45,675 bases of DNA from Ruminococcaceae bacterium UBA2656 (GTDB lineage: Bacteria; Bacillota; Clostridia; Oscillospirales; Acutalibacteraceae). Below the pieces are notes generated by a model. The model ran no database searches. It had not been told where the DNA came from and saw nothing but the letters and a program-made list of their open reading frames with translations. The stretch is taken from positions 46,584 through 92,258 of the forward strand of contig DENA01000021.1 of assembly GCA_002359465.1 (NCBI GenBank), read 5' to 3'. The number at the start of each line of letters is the position of its first letter. Within the stretch, counting starts at the first letter, position 1. The translations under genes were made by a program, and so were the position numbers. Positions 7,798 to 16,282 of this stretch are shown here, piece by piece.

Positions 7798-8254
7798 ATG
7801 ATATGCAGAGATCGGTTAGAAAGGGATGTTGCCGTAATGGCGGAAAACGCGGTCCTGCAGGCTCTTTCCAGCAGGGGAAGCAGCGAAAAGCTGAAGCGGT
7901 TTGCGGAAAAGTTCCACCCGCGGAGAACCTATGAAAGCTTCGAAGCGCTGCTGGAAGATCCCGACGTGGACGCGGTCTATATTCCTCTTCCGAACGGATT
8001 GCACTGCGAATGGGTATTGCGCGCCGCAGGGAAGAAGAAGCATGTGCTCTGCGAAAAGCCTCTCGGCGTGTCCGCTGAGGAGGTCAGGCGGATGAAGGCG
8101 GCGTGTAACGAAAACGGCGTCCTCCTGATGGAGGCGTTCGCTTACCGCCAAAGCCCTCTGACAAAGAAAGCGAAAAGCATTGTGGAGTCGGGGGCTTTGG
8201 GTACGGGGCAATGCCGAAGTCATAGAGGAAGCCTTAAAGCAAATTCGAATTTGA
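7798..8254 (+). pseudogene. Gfo/Idh/MocA oxidoreductase remnant
   Basis: The frame from 7798 encodes a middle part of an NAD(P)-dependent sugar oxidoreductase: SSEKLKRFAEKF, DPDVDAVYIPLPNGLHCEW, and HVLCEKPLGVSAEEV with the conserved EKP, then MEAFAYR. The N-terminal Rossmann glycine motif is absent. Family similarity stops near 8203 (VESGALG). From 8207 a different frame reads GNAEVIEEALKQIRI and a stop at 8252, which resembles the usual C-terminal helix of the same family. The simplest reading is an internal deletion of most of the C-terminal domain, with a frameshift at the join, plus loss of the start. Its original substrate cannot be judged. Confidence 0.75.
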
Positions 8255-8278
8255 GCTTTGAATCTTTTTCATTCAATA

Positions 8279-8297
8279 AAATCCCTTCATCGGCAGG
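8279..8297 (+). repeat. 19-bp exact repeat, copy 2
   Basis: This stretch is identical to 1294-1312. The copy starts 24 bases after the tail stop of the oxidoreductase remnant, and its end overlaps the left arm of the terminator at 8294. Confidence 0.7.
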
Positions 8298-8336
8298 GAC
8301 CGTTTCGGCAATTGGCTGAAACGGTCCCTGTTTTTC
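8294..8336 (+). terminator. Rho-independent terminator
   Basis: CAGGGACCGTTTC (8294-8306) pairs perfectly with 8318-8330, with a partly paired loop, and is followed by TTTTT (8331-8335). It is a strong terminator, now standing after a pseudogene. Confidence 0.85.
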
Positions 8337-8368
8337 TGTTTCTAATATGTTTTATCATTTCTCCCGCT

Positions 8369-8378
8369 GTGCTATAAT
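8369..8378 (+). promoter_or_regulatory. Extended -10 promoter of the WYL regulator gene
   Basis: TATAAT at 8373-8378 is preceded by TG and one base, giving an extended -10. The -35 region 17 bases upstream is AT-rich and weak. Transcription would start near 8385, about 90 bases before the start codon. Confidence 0.5.
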
Positions 8379-8399
8379 AAATGCAGTGGAATAGATTTC

Positions 8400-8432
8400 G
8401 TTATCTCCCCCGCCTTTGGCGGGGGAGATAAC
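8400..8432 (+). terminator. Leader hairpin, possible attenuator, before the WYL regulator
   Basis: GTTATCTCCCCCGCC (8400-8414) pairs perfectly with 8418-8432 around a TTT loop: 15 bp, very stable. It is followed by ATCCG, TTTTT, CCGG and TTTTT. It lies between the extended -10 promoter and the start codon, so it would fold in the 5' leader. It could attenuate the regulator gene, or be a second terminator for the upstream unit. Confidence 0.55.
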
Positions 8433-8476
8433 ATCCGTTTTTCCGGTTTTTACTTAATAAAAAAGGGGTGCCGCCC

Positions 8477-9391
8477 ATGCAGAGCAACCGGCTGTTTGAA
8501 ATTATCTATCTGCTTTTAACCCGTTCCGGTATGACTGCCGGGGAGCTCGCGGAGCGCTTGGAAGTTTCTGCCCGGACCATCTACCGGGATATCGACACGC
8601 TTTCCGCGGCGGGAATTCCGGTTTACGCCAGCCAGGGGAAAGGGGGCGGAATCCATCTGCTTCCCGACTTTGTACTGGATAAATCCCTGCTGTCCGAACA
8701 GGAGCAGAATGAAATTCTGTTTGCCCTGCAAAGCCTGAAAGCGACCAATACCGGGGAGGGCGACGCGGTGCTTTCCCATTTGAGCGCGCTGTTCCAAAGG
8801 CAGAGCGGGGACTGGATCGACGTGGATTTTTCCGCATGGGGCGGCGGCGACAACGAGCGGCGGAAATTTTCGGCCTTGAAAACGGGAATTCTGGAGCGTC
8901 GCGTCGTAACTTTCAACTATTATGCTTCTAACGGTGGAAAAAGCAGCCGGAAAGTAGAACCGGTAAAACTGAGGTTTAAGGGCGCGGGATGGTATTTGCA
9001 GGGCTTCTGCCTGGACAGGCAGGCTTTCCGTACCTTTAAGATCATGCGGATGCAGGATGTGTGCCTGACAGAGGAACATTTTACGCACAGGAGCCGGCCG
9101 CTTCCGGAGCTGGAGCCGCAGTCCTACGGGGCGGGTGCGGAAGTCATGCTTGCGCTTTGGTTTTCGCCCCGGATGGCTTACCGTATTTATGACGATTTTG
9201 ACCACAGCCTGGTTCAGAAAAACGAGGACGGCAGTTTTCTCGTAACGGTGAAGTATATAGAGGACGGCTGGGTATACAGCTACCTGCTTTCCTTCGGGGA
9301 GGACGTCCGGGTGCTTTCTCCGCGGCATATTCAGGATATCCTGAAGGAAAAAGCGGAAAAAATTGTTTCGCTGTATCAGAAAGATGGATAA
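8477..9391 (+). CDS. YafY-type transcriptional regulator (HTH_11 plus WYL domain)
   Basis: This is a 304-residue DNA-binding regulator. The N-terminal helix-turn-helix reads MTAGELAERLEVSARTIYRD, followed by the family hinge GIPVYASQGKGGG. The central WYL domain is visible as LERRVVTFNYYAS, KVEPVKLRFKGAGWYL and FRTFKIMRM; the C-terminal WCX region ends near KIVSLYQKDG. WYL domains usually sense small ligands or nucleic acids. The ATG at 8477 is chosen because GGGG at 8465-8468 is correctly spaced; an in-frame GTG at 8468 overlaps that site. The operator-like repeat in the next intergenic region recurs at 21099, suggesting that this regulator controls both loci. Confidence 0.93.
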   Translation: MQSNRLFEIIYLLLTRSGMTAGELAERLEVSARTIYRDIDTLSAAGIPVYASQGKGGGIHLLPDFVLDKSLLSEQEQNEILFALQSLKATNTGEGDAVLSHLSALFQRQSGDWIDVDFSAWGGGDNERRKFSALKTGILERRVVTFNYYASNGGKSSRKVEPVKLRFKGAGWYLQGFCLDRQAFRTFKIMRMQDVCLTEEHFTHRSRPLPELEPQSYGAGAEVMLALWFSPRMAYRIYDDFDHSLVQKNEDGSFLVTVKYIEDGWVYSYLLSFGEDVRVLSPRHIQDILKEKAEKIVSLYQKDG

Positions 9392-9393
9392 TA

Positions 9394-9427
9394 TGACACT
9401 CTGCTGTCATATTTCATATGGTATGCT
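9394..9427 (+). promoter_or_regulatory. Promoter with inverted repeat, probable WYL operator, copy 1
   Basis: TGACA, six bases, TGTCA (9394-9409) is followed after two bases by TTTCATATGGTAT. The -10 is TATGCT (9422-9427), 12 bases after the repeat. No -35 hexamer is at the usual spacing; the repeat occupies that position. The same arrangement is found at 21099-21132. Confidence 0.6.
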
Positions 9428-9457
9428 TGCTTCATCAAATGGAAAAGAGGGAACCTT

Positions 9458-10168
9458 ATGGATTATGAAATTGTTGAATTAGAGCAGAAAACAGTGGCGG
9501 GGCTTTGCACCCGCACGGGAAACGCCGAAGCGGACATGCCGGCAAAAATCGGCGGCCTGTGGCAGTCGTTCTTCGCCGGGGTGATTCAGAAGATACCCAA
9601 CCGAACGGGAGAAACCACCTTCGGACTGTACACCAATTATGAAAACGGCGTGCAGGGAGAATATGACGTGATGGCGTGCTGCGAGGTGTCGGGCGCGGGG
9701 GAACTTCCGGAAAACGTGAAGGTTTCCGTGATTCCGGCGGGCAAGTACGCCAAGTTTTCGTTTCGCGGGGACACGCGCAACGGCATGGCGGCTTTCTGGC
9801 AGGAGATATGGAATACGGAACTCAGCAGAAAATTTTCCTGCGATTTTGAGGAATATCTGCCGGACGGCAACTGCGCCGACGCGCGTGTCAATATTTATAT
9901 CGCGCTGCATGATTTCTGCCAGAGCTGCGGCATGCCGATGACGCAGGAGGAGCAGTACGGAACGGAAAAAGACGGCTCCAAAAATCCGGATTACTGCTGT
10001 TACTGCTATCAGAACGGCGCGTTTACCGCCGACTGCACCATGGAGCAGATGATCGATTTTTGTCTGGATTATGAAAAGGATTCCGGTATGTATGAGGACA
10101 GGGAGCAGGCCCGCACGGCCATGCTGGAGTGGTTCCCGACCCTGAAAAGATGGCAGGAGCGTTCATAG
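9458..10168 (+). CDS. GyrI-like small-molecule-binding protein with zinc-ribbon domain
   Basis: This is a 236-residue two-domain protein. Residues 1-150 resemble the AraC effector-binding (GyrI-like) domain: MDYEIVELEQKTVAGL, FGLYTNYENG, EYDVMACCEV and VIPAGKYAKF are typical strands. Residues 152-205 form a putative zinc ribbon with Cys154 and Cys157 (FCQSCGMPM) and a second cluster at Cys180-Cys183. There is no DNA-binding domain, so it probably binds or titrates a small molecule; its exact role is not known. It is the first gene after the WYL regulator, 66 bases downstream, behind an operator-like repeat. AAGAGG precedes the ATG. Confidence 0.85.
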   Translation: MDYEIVELEQKTVAGLCTRTGNAEADMPAKIGGLWQSFFAGVIQKIPNRTGETTFGLYTNYENGVQGEYDVMACCEVSGAGELPENVKVSVIPAGKYAKFSFRGDTRNGMAAFWQEIWNTELSRKFSCDFEEYLPDGNCADARVNIYIALHDFCQSCGMPMTQEEQYGTEKDGSKNPDYCCYCYQNGAFTADCTMEQMIDFCLDYEKDSGMYEDREQARTAMLEWFPTLKRWQERS

Positions 10169-10213
10169 GCCATGCATGTACAGTCAAAAAATAAAGGCAG
10201 ATGGCAGAAAAAT

Positions 10214-10233
10214 TAACATTCCCATGTTATAAT
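10214..10233 (+). promoter_or_regulatory. -10 element overlapped by a palindrome, upstream of GNAT gene
   Basis: TAACAT, four bases, ATGTTA (10214-10229) overlaps the start of TATAAT (10228-10233). A protein bound here would cover the -10 region. No good -35 is visible. Confidence 0.35.
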
Positions 10234-10261
10234 ATTGAAAAAACGAAGGGAATGAAGCTGC

Positions 10262-10684
10262 TTGTCCATAGAGTACCGGCATGAAATTACTGTTGAAGAT
10301 TACAACGCGCTGCGCAAGGCGGTTGACTGGGATGCCGTTGAGCCCGGCCAGGCGCGGGAGGGACTGCGCAATTCCGCTTATATTATCTGTGCGGCTGACG
10401 GGGAAAAAACCGTTTCACACGCCCGCGCAATCAGCGACGGAGGTTATGTTGTGTTTATAGCCGACGTCATTGTCCATCCGGATTATCAGGGGCGGGGCAT
10501 TGCGAAGACCATGATTCAGGAAATCCTGGCGCATTTTACATCGGAGTTGAAAAGCGGGCAGAGAATCCTGTTTAATCTGATGGCGGCAAAAGGAAGAGAA
10601 TCCTTTTATAAACAGTTCGGGTTCGACGAAAGGCCGGATGAGTCGGTCGGCGCCGGTATGACGCGGCTGATTATTAAACCATAG
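10262..10684 (+). CDS. GNAT-family N-acetyltransferase
   Basis: This is a 140-residue single-domain acetyltransferase. The acetyl-CoA motif A is clear: FIADVIVHPDYQGRGIAKTMI (about residues 64-84). The typical C-terminal ESFYKQFGF motif is also present. The start is TTG, set by GAAGGGA ten bases upstream and by a good N-terminal match (IEYRHEITVEDYNALR); the nearby ATG at 10252 is in another frame that stops quickly. The acceptor substrate is unknown. It stands alone, with its own -10 element and a strong terminator behind it. Confidence 0.88.
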   Translation: MSIEYRHEITVEDYNALRKAVDWDAVEPGQAREGLRNSAYIICAADGEKTVSHARAISDGGYVVFIADVIVHPDYQGRGIAKTMIQEILAHFTSELKSGQRILFNLMAAKGRESFYKQFGFDERPDESVGAGMTRLIIKP

Positions 10685-10722
10685 ATAATACGGATAGTAT
10701 AATATTCATTGAATAAACAAAT

Positions 10723-10765
10723 ACCGCGCGTTTACGGACAGCCGTAAACGCGCGGTCAATTTTTT
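10723..10765. terminator. Bidirectional terminator
   Basis: ACCGCGCGTTTACGG (10723-10737) pairs perfectly with 10742-10756 around ACAG, followed by CAA and six T's (10760-10765). It lies between the GNAT gene and the convergent transglutaminase-like gene. Confidence 0.88.
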
Positions 10766-10779
10766 ACAACCCGGATGCA

Positions 10780-13323
10780 TCAGTCAGCGGCTGAAATAAT
10801 TTTCATCAGAAGGTCGGCGATTCCCACATTGTATCCGCTGCACGCGTAAATACCGCGGGTACCCCGCGCAATAACGGTAAGAGGAAGCTTTTCGGGGTCA
10901 ACGAACATCCTGCGCGCCATGGCGACAGCCGTTTCGGAAAAATCCGAATAATAGACGCGCACGCCGGGTATCGTCCTGCACGCCTTCACAAAGGTCTCGT
11001 TGTCCCACGCGCGTCGGTCACGGACGAGAAAAATCAGCTCGCAGCCGAGGGTACTAAGAGCATCCTTCGCTTCCATAAATTCGTTTAAAATATGTTCCGT
11101 GGGTTCGCGACCCTCTTCCAGCCAGATGAGCGCCGCGGTCTTTCCGCCGATTACGGCGTCAGCCGGCACAGGCTCTTTCTGATCGCTGAAAAGCTGGAAG
11201 GACGGCAGGGGAATATCCAGAAGCAGATCCGTAATCCGCGTCCGGCACAGAGAAACGGTAAGTTCCTTTGTCTCGCCGTCCGAGAGGCGGAGGCAGTATT
11301 TTCTGGCGAACTGGTTGCCGTTAGGCGTCCGGCTGGAGGTAATCAGCCGGTAGCTGCCCGGCGCAAGCGTCAGGGCAAGCTTTCCGTTTTCCCACACGGA
11401 GTCCGTAAGCTCCAGAGACTGGTACGCGCCGTCCTTTAATACGGCGATGGTCCAGTTGTGCAGATACGACCAGTTTTCTGTACCGCCTAAAAGGGTCAGC
11501 GTGGATTTTCCGCAGGGTTCCTTTGCAGATTCCGGTACGATATGAAATTTTTCATTCTGATAATACTGAACGGATAAATCTATAGGACTAATGCGGGCGG
11601 GGATTCCCAGTGTGCGGCAGATGGCGGTGAACAGCACCTTGCGGCCCATTTCATTCGCCTGTCCGCTGCGAAGGATGCCCGCCGGCGTACCGGCCAGACG
11701 TTCGCTGTCCCGCTCCGGCGGAGACTGAAACCGCGAAACATAGTCCCACACCCGTTTAGGCTGTCTGCGGAACGCATTTGCCGTCTGTTCGTCCAGCAGT
11801 GAGGTAAGCAGCTTGCTGTAAGGCGTCAACTGTTCGTAATGCGCTCTGGGGCAGAGAAGGTAAGGAACGAAGATTTTTTCGGGATAATCCGCTCGGTACT
11901 TCAGCGAATGTGTGAAGTGTTCCGCAAGCAAATCGGCCCCGATATCCCGAAAGTCCTTTTTCGGCAGGGATTGGAGCATTTTAAGCTGAAGTTCGCGGTT
12001 TTCCGCGTCGAAGTCCATGGACAGAAAAGCGTACAGCTCCTCAAAATTGCCCTCGGCGGCCTTTAACAGATCCAAAACATCCTGCGGGCGGCTGAATTTT
12101 GCCGCGAGCGTTTCGGCTTTCTCTTTTTGGTAAAAATCCTTAATGTACTGCCGGCGTTTCTGTTCGGCGCCGCCGATGACAGATTTGCGCAGTTCCTTTT
12201 GTTCCGGGGTCAGCTGAATCATATTTCTGGTGCTGTCCTTCGGTGCGTGGAAGCAGAAATCCTCCTGCGTGTCCGGCTCGGCCTGCACCGCGCGGGAAAA
12301 ATCGACGGTGATACCGTCGGTCTCCGCCGTGTCGGCAAAGGCTTCGGCAAAACGGCCGTCCTTCACCGCGTGGATATGGACGCTGCCAAGTCCAAGCGTA
12401 ACGCCGGCCCGGCCCGTTTCGCCGGTCACTACGGACGCAATGGGGGAAAACTCCGCGCCGTTCAGCAGTTCAAACTGCACGGTCACGCCGGCAAGCGGGC
12501 CGGGGTTTACAACGGAAACCGTAAAGCGGCGCGCCTCCGCGTACCGGCCAAGCTCATTCAGAATCATCGTCTGCCCGTCCGTCGCAATAACTTCCTCGCC
12601 CGGAAGGGGCAGGAACGATTTGCTGTCCATCAGCATGGAGCGGGCGGCGGCCTCTGTAAACCATCCGCGGTTCAGAACCGGTTCCGGCTCGCACGCGCCG
12701 AGGAAATACCATTCCCCGTCGCACCAGACTTCCACCCAGGCGTGGTTGTCGTCACAGTGCGCCCAGCGCGGCGTGTAGACCTGCCGCGCTGGAATGCCGA
12801 CGCTGCGCATGGCGGTGACCACAAGGGTGGATTCCTCCCCGCACCTGCCGTAAGACGATTTCAGTACGGCAAGGGGGGAGGCGGTCCTTTCGTCCGTCGC
12901 CTGATAGGTGACGTGTTCGGCGCACCAGACGTTTACCTCCAGCGCGGCTTCCTTCATGCTTTTGCCGGCGATTCTGTCTTTTAAGGTATCGTAAAAAATT
13001 TTTCGGCAGTCCTCAATTTTCTCATTGTTGATACGGTAGTACAGAACATAATTCAGAAAAATATTCTCGGGAATCCGGCTGCTCCACGGGGAGTGCTCCC
13101 TCAGGAACAGGCCAAAATCAACATAGCTCAGGTAGAGGGAAAAATCATAATCTCCCAAGTCGGAGGACGGCATAGTGCTGTAGAAAAACTCCAGCGCGGT
13201 TCGCCGGCCGCCCTCGCAGCCGTCCAGCCGTGAAAGGATTTCCCCTCCGCCAAGGCCCAGAGAAGATTGCGTTTTGAGGAACTGCCGGTGGACGGAGTCC
13301 TGTAACTCCTGTGAAAATAACAT
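10780..13323 (-). CDS. Transglutaminase-like protein with C-terminal thioredoxin-fold-like domain
   Basis: This 847-residue protein has no signal peptide and no membrane span, so it should be cytoplasmic. A transglutaminase-like core lies at about 125-225: YGRCGEES with Cys161, and DDNHAWVEVW with His194. The usual catalytic Asp is replaced in the following strand (WYFLGACEPEP), with Glu212 close by. A second, degenerate transglutaminase-like segment, lacking the Cys, appears at about 550-590 (GRKVLFTAICRTLGIPARI). The last 120 residues (LIFLVRDRRAW to SGYNVGI) look like a thioredoxin fold without CxxC. Such cores act as cysteine peptidases or amidases. It is 32 bases after oppF and in the same operon, so an imported peptide is the likely substrate. 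Confidence 0.82.
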   Translation of the reverse strand: MLFSQELQDSVHRQFLKTQSSLGLGGGEILSRLDGCEGGRRTALEFFYSTMPSSDLGDYDFSLYLSYVDFGLFLREHSPWSSRIPENIFLNYVLYYRINNEKIEDCRKIFYDTLKDRIAGKSMKEAALEVNVWCAEHVTYQATDERTASPLAVLKSSYGRCGEESTLVVTAMRSVGIPARQVYTPRWAHCDDNHAWVEVWCDGEWYFLGACEPEPVLNRGWFTEAAARSMLMDSKSFLPLPGEEVIATDGQTMILNELGRYAEARRFTVSVVNPGPLAGVTVQFELLNGAEFSPIASVVTGETGRAGVTLGLGSVHIHAVKDGRFAEAFADTAETDGITVDFSRAVQAEPDTQEDFCFHAPKDSTRNMIQLTPEQKELRKSVIGGAEQKRRQYIKDFYQKEKAETLAAKFSRPQDVLDLLKAAEGNFEELYAFLSMDFDAENRELQLKMLQSLPKKDFRDIGADLLAEHFTHSLKYRADYPEKIFVPYLLCPRAHYEQLTPYSKLLTSLLDEQTANAFRRQPKRVWDYVSRFQSPPERDSERLAGTPAGILRSGQANEMGRKVLFTAICRTLGIPARISPIDLSVQYYQNEKFHIVPESAKEPCGKSTLTLLGGTENWSYLHNWTIAVLKDGAYQSLELTDSVWENGKLALTLAPGSYRLITSSRTPNGNQFARKYCLRLSDGETKELTVSLCRTRITDLLLDIPLPSFQLFSDQKEPVPADAVIGGKTAALIWLEEGREPTEHILNEFMEAKDALSTLGCELIFLVRDRRAWDNETFVKACRTIPGVRVYYSDFSETAVAMARRMFVDPEKLPLTVIARGTRGIYACSGYNVGIADLLMKIISAAD

Positions 13324-13355
13324 TACATAATCCTCCTAACATACGCCCTGACCGA

Positions 13356-14336
13356 TCATTTTCCGGGGGCCTGAATCAAATGGCAGGCCACCCAGTGGCC
13401 CGGCTCCGCCTCAACCATTTCGGGGGCCTGCTTTCTGCAGCGCTCCGTCGCTTTCGGGCAGCGCGAGCAGAAATGGCAGCACTCCGGCAGATTGATCGGG
13501 CTGGGGATGCTGCCCTCCAGCACAACGCGGCTGCGGGACTGCTCCAAATCCGGGTCGGGCAGGGGGATGGCGGAAAGCAGCGCCTGCGTGTAGGGATGCA
13601 GGGGCTTTTCAAACAATTCGCGGCTGGAGGCCAGCTCCGCCATGCTGCCGAGGTACATGACGCCGACGCGGTCGCTGATGTGCTTGACCATGGAAAGGTC
13701 GTGCGCAATAAACAGATAGGTCAGCTGCCGCTGTTCCTGCAGCTTTTTCAGCAGATTGATCACCTGCGCCTGAATCGAAACATCCAGCGCGGAAATCGGT
13801 TCGTCCGCGATAATAAAATCCGGGTTGACCGCCAATGCGCGCGCAATGCCGATGCGCTGGCGCTGGCCGCCGGAAAACTCGTGAGGGAAGCGGTTGGCGT
13901 GTTCCTCCTGCAGGCCGACAACCTCCAAAAGGTCAACGACCATCTGAGCGCGCTCCTGCGCAGATTTTGCAAGCCCGTGCGCGTCGATTCCCTCCGCGAT
14001 AATGTCCATGACTTTCATGCGCGGGTTCAGGGAGGCGTACGGGTCCTGAAAGATCATCTGCATCCGGCGCGAAAGCTCATGGCTCTGCGCGCCGTTCAGC
14101 CTGCCGTGCACATTGACGCCGTCAAACAGGACTTCCCCGCCGGTCGCGCCGTAAAGCCGGATGATCGTGCGGCCCAGTGTGGATTTTCCACAGCCGGACT
14201 CGCCGACCAGCCCGAAGGTTTCCCCTTTATAAATGGTAAAGCTGACATTGTCAACCGCCTTGAGTATCTGCTTTTTTCCTACATCAAAATACCGTTTCAG
14301 GTTTTTTACCTGCAGGATAACTTTTTCATCAGTCAT
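13356..14336 (-). CDS. oppF: Oligopeptide ABC transporter ATP-binding protein OppF
   Basis: This is a 326-residue ATPase of the peptide/nickel family. It has Walker A GESGCGKST, signature FSGGQRQRI, Walker B FIIADEPISALD, and the C-terminal oligopeptide-transporter extension with its cysteine cluster (CCHFCSRCP, then ERC). The start is the ATG at 14336, which overlaps the end of oppD by eight bases (ATGACTGA), a typical translational coupling; the longer frame from 14381 would run well inside oppD. It pairs with OppD to energise the OppBC channel. Confidence 0.95.
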   Translation of the reverse strand: MTDEKVILQVKNLKRYFDVGKKQILKAVDNVSFTIYKGETFGLVGESGCGKSTLGRTIIRLYGATGGEVLFDGVNVHGRLNGAQSHELSRRMQMIFQDPYASLNPRMKVMDIIAEGIDAHGLAKSAQERAQMVVDLLEVVGLQEEHANRFPHEFSGGQRQRIGIARALAVNPDFIIADEPISALDVSIQAQVINLLKKLQEQRQLTYLFIAHDLSMVKHISDRVGVMYLGSMAELASSRELFEKPLHPYTQALLSAIPLPDPDLEQSRSRVVLEGSIPSPINLPECCHFCSRCPKATERCRKQAPEMVEAEPGHWVACHLIQAPGK

Positions 14337-15339
14337 GATTTTCACCGTCCTTTGCGGCGTCTCCACGCGCCCGCTTGTCAAGCAGCCAGCAGGCGGCGCG
14401 GTGCGTGTCGGAAAGCTGGGTGTACTCCGGCATGAATTCCTGGCATACCTTCATGGTATGCTCACAGCGCGCGGCAAACGGGCAGCCCTTCGGCGGGTCC
14501 ATCAGGTCGGGCGGCGTGCCGGGAATGGAGAAAAGCTGCTGTTCGTTTTCATGCAGCTTCGGAATGGAGGACAAAAGTCCCTTTGTGTAGGGGTGGGCGG
14601 TGTGGTAGAACAGGTCGCGCACGCTGCCGGTTTCCACCAGCTTGCCGCCGTACATGACGGCGACGCGGTTCGCAATGTTGGCAACCACGCCCAGATTGTG
14701 GGTGATAATAATAATCGAGGTGTCAATTTTCCCCTGCAGATCCTTCATCAGATCAAGGATCTGCGCCTGAATGGTCACATCCAGCGCGGTGGTGGGTTCG
14801 TCCGCGATCAGGATCTTGGGGTTGCACGCAAGCGCGATCGCAATGACCACGCGCTGCCGCATGCCGCCGGAAAGCTGGTGCGGGTACTGGGAAAAGCGCG
14901 TTTCCGGATTGGACAGGCCGACCAGCCTGATCTGCTCAAGGGCTTTTTCCCGAAGCTGCTCTTTGGTCAGTTCCGGATGGTGTTCGTGCAGTACCTCTAT
15001 GATCTGCTTGCCCACCGTCATGGTCGGGTTCAGCGAGGTCATGGGGTCCTGAAAGATCATGGAGATGTCGCAGCCCCTGATTTCCTGCATTTCGCGCTCG
15101 CTCAGGCGCGCAAGGTCCCTTCCCTCCAGATGAACGGAACCCTCCGCAATTTTTCCGTTTGTGGGCAGCAGTCCCATAATGCCCTTGACCGTGATGGATT
15201 TTCCGGAACCGGATTCCCCCACGATGGCGAGCGTCTCGCCCTTTTCCAGCGAAAAGCTCACGCCGCGCACCGCCTGCACGGTTCCGTGCTGCGTATTGAT
15301 ATGGACGGTCAGATTTTCAACTTCCAAAAGCTTACTCAT
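14329..15339 (-). CDS. oppD: Oligopeptide ABC transporter ATP-binding protein OppD
   Basis: This is a 336-residue ATPase with Walker A GESGSGKS, signature LSGGMRQRV, Walker B ILIADEPTTALD and switch IIIITHN. The C-terminal oligo_HPY extension with GCPFAARCEHTMKVC is present, as in all OppD proteins. It is the partner of OppF and lies 12 bases downstream of oppC. Length and motifs are standard, and nothing is missing. Confidence 0.95.
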   Translation of the reverse strand: MSKLLEVENLTVHINTQHGTVQAVRGVSFSLEKGETLAIVGESGSGKSITVKGIMGLLPTNGKIAEGSVHLEGRDLARLSEREMQEIRGCDISMIFQDPMTSLNPTMTVGKQIIEVLHEHHPELTKEQLREKALEQIRLVGLSNPETRFSQYPHQLSGGMRQRVVIAIALACNPKILIADEPTTALDVTIQAQILDLMKDLQGKIDTSIIIITHNLGVVANIANRVAVMYGGKLVETGSVRDLFYHTAHPYTKGLLSSIPKLHENEQQLFSIPGTPPDLMDPPKGCPFAARCEHTMKVCQEFMPEYTQLSDTHRAACWLLDKRARGDAAKDGENHD

Positions 15340-15351
15340 AGCGCGTCCTCC

Positions 15352-16278
15352 TCACTGTCTCATTCTCGGGTCAAGCGCGTCGCGCAGCCCGTCGCCCAAA
15401 ATGCTGAAGCAGACCATGATTAAAACAATGACCACGGCCGGGAAGATCAGCAGGAACGGGAAATTCTGAAGCACCTGATACCCGTTGTTAATCAGAACAC
15501 CAAGCGAGGCCTGCGGTTCCGCCAGACCGATTCCGATAAAGCTTAAAAACGCCTCGGTGAAAATCGCCGACGGAATGGTGAACATTGCGTTGATGACAAT
15601 GACGCCCACGGTATTCGGAATTAAATGTTTTATAATAATTTCTCTGTTGCCGGTGCCCAGGACCCGGGCGGCCAGAACAAATTCCTGATTTTTCAGCTTT
15701 AAAATCTGCGCGCGCACAAGACGCGCCATGTTGACCCAGCCGGTGATGGAAAGCGCAAGGACAATGGTCCAGATGCCGGCGGGCATCACCATCATCAGCA
15801 GGATGACGATAATCAGCTGCGGGATGCCGACAAGGATTTCGATGATCCGCTGCATGACCGCGTCCACTTTGCCGCCGAACAGCGCGGAAACAGCGCCGAA
15901 TGTAACGCCGACGAACAGGTCGATAAACGCCGCCGCAACGGCAATCAGCAGAGAAATACGCGTGCCCTGCCAGATGCGCGCCCACTGGTCGCGGCCGAAC
16001 TGGTCCGTTCCGAACAGGTGGGTGAAGCTGGGGTTGCGGTAGGTCTGCGTATAATCGGTGTCATAAAAGGTATATTTCGACAGCATCGGGCCTAAAATCG
16101 CAAGCAAAACGATCACGATCAGAACCGCGAGGCTGACTACCGCCGCCTTGTTCTTTTTCAGCCGGAGCCAGCCGTCCTGAAACGCCGTCAGATTGGGGCG
16201 GGCAATATGCTCCCGTTCGTCCTTGTCCACCACGGCTTTTGTAAAAAGCTCCTGCGGAATCTCTGTTTTCTGCGTCAT
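15352..16278 (-). CDS. oppC: Oligopeptide ABC transporter permease OppC
   Basis: This is a 308-residue inner-membrane permease. A polar N-terminal tail of about 40 residues precedes the first helix, as is usual for OppC (WLRLKKNKAAVVSLAVL). The extracellular loop carries HLFGTDQFGRDQWARI, a family signature. The EAA coupling loop is FVLAARVLGTGNREIIIKHLIPN, and the C-terminus is the standard GDGLRDALDPRMRQ. It starts four bases after oppB ends. Confidence 0.95.
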   Translation of the reverse strand: MTQKTEIPQELFTKAVVDKDEREHIARPNLTAFQDGWLRLKKNKAAVVSLAVLIVIVLLAILGPMLSKYTFYDTDYTQTYRNPSFTHLFGTDQFGRDQWARIWQGTRISLLIAVAAAFIDLFVGVTFGAVSALFGGKVDAVMQRIIEILVGIPQLIIVILLMMVMPAGIWTIVLALSITGWVNMARLVRAQILKLKNQEFVLAARVLGTGNREIIIKHLIPNTVGVIVINAMFTIPSAIFTEAFLSFIGIGLAEPQASLGVLINNGYQVLQNFPFLLIFPAVVIVLIMVCFSILGDGLRDALDPRMRQ

Positions 16279-16282
16279 ATTG

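Noticed and set aside
10213..10218. TTAACA considered as a -35 for the GNAT gene
   Set aside because: Only nine bases separate it from TATAAT.
12127..12984. 285-codon plus-strand frame opposite the transglutaminase-like gene
   Set aside because: It overlaps the catalytic Cys/His region of the real gene and has shadow-type Arg/Gly/Ala composition.
13311..15423. Long plus-strand open frames opposite oppF and oppD
   Set aside because: The minus-strand frames carry complete Walker, signature and cysteine motifs; the plus-strand translations are repetitive and have no recognisable domain.
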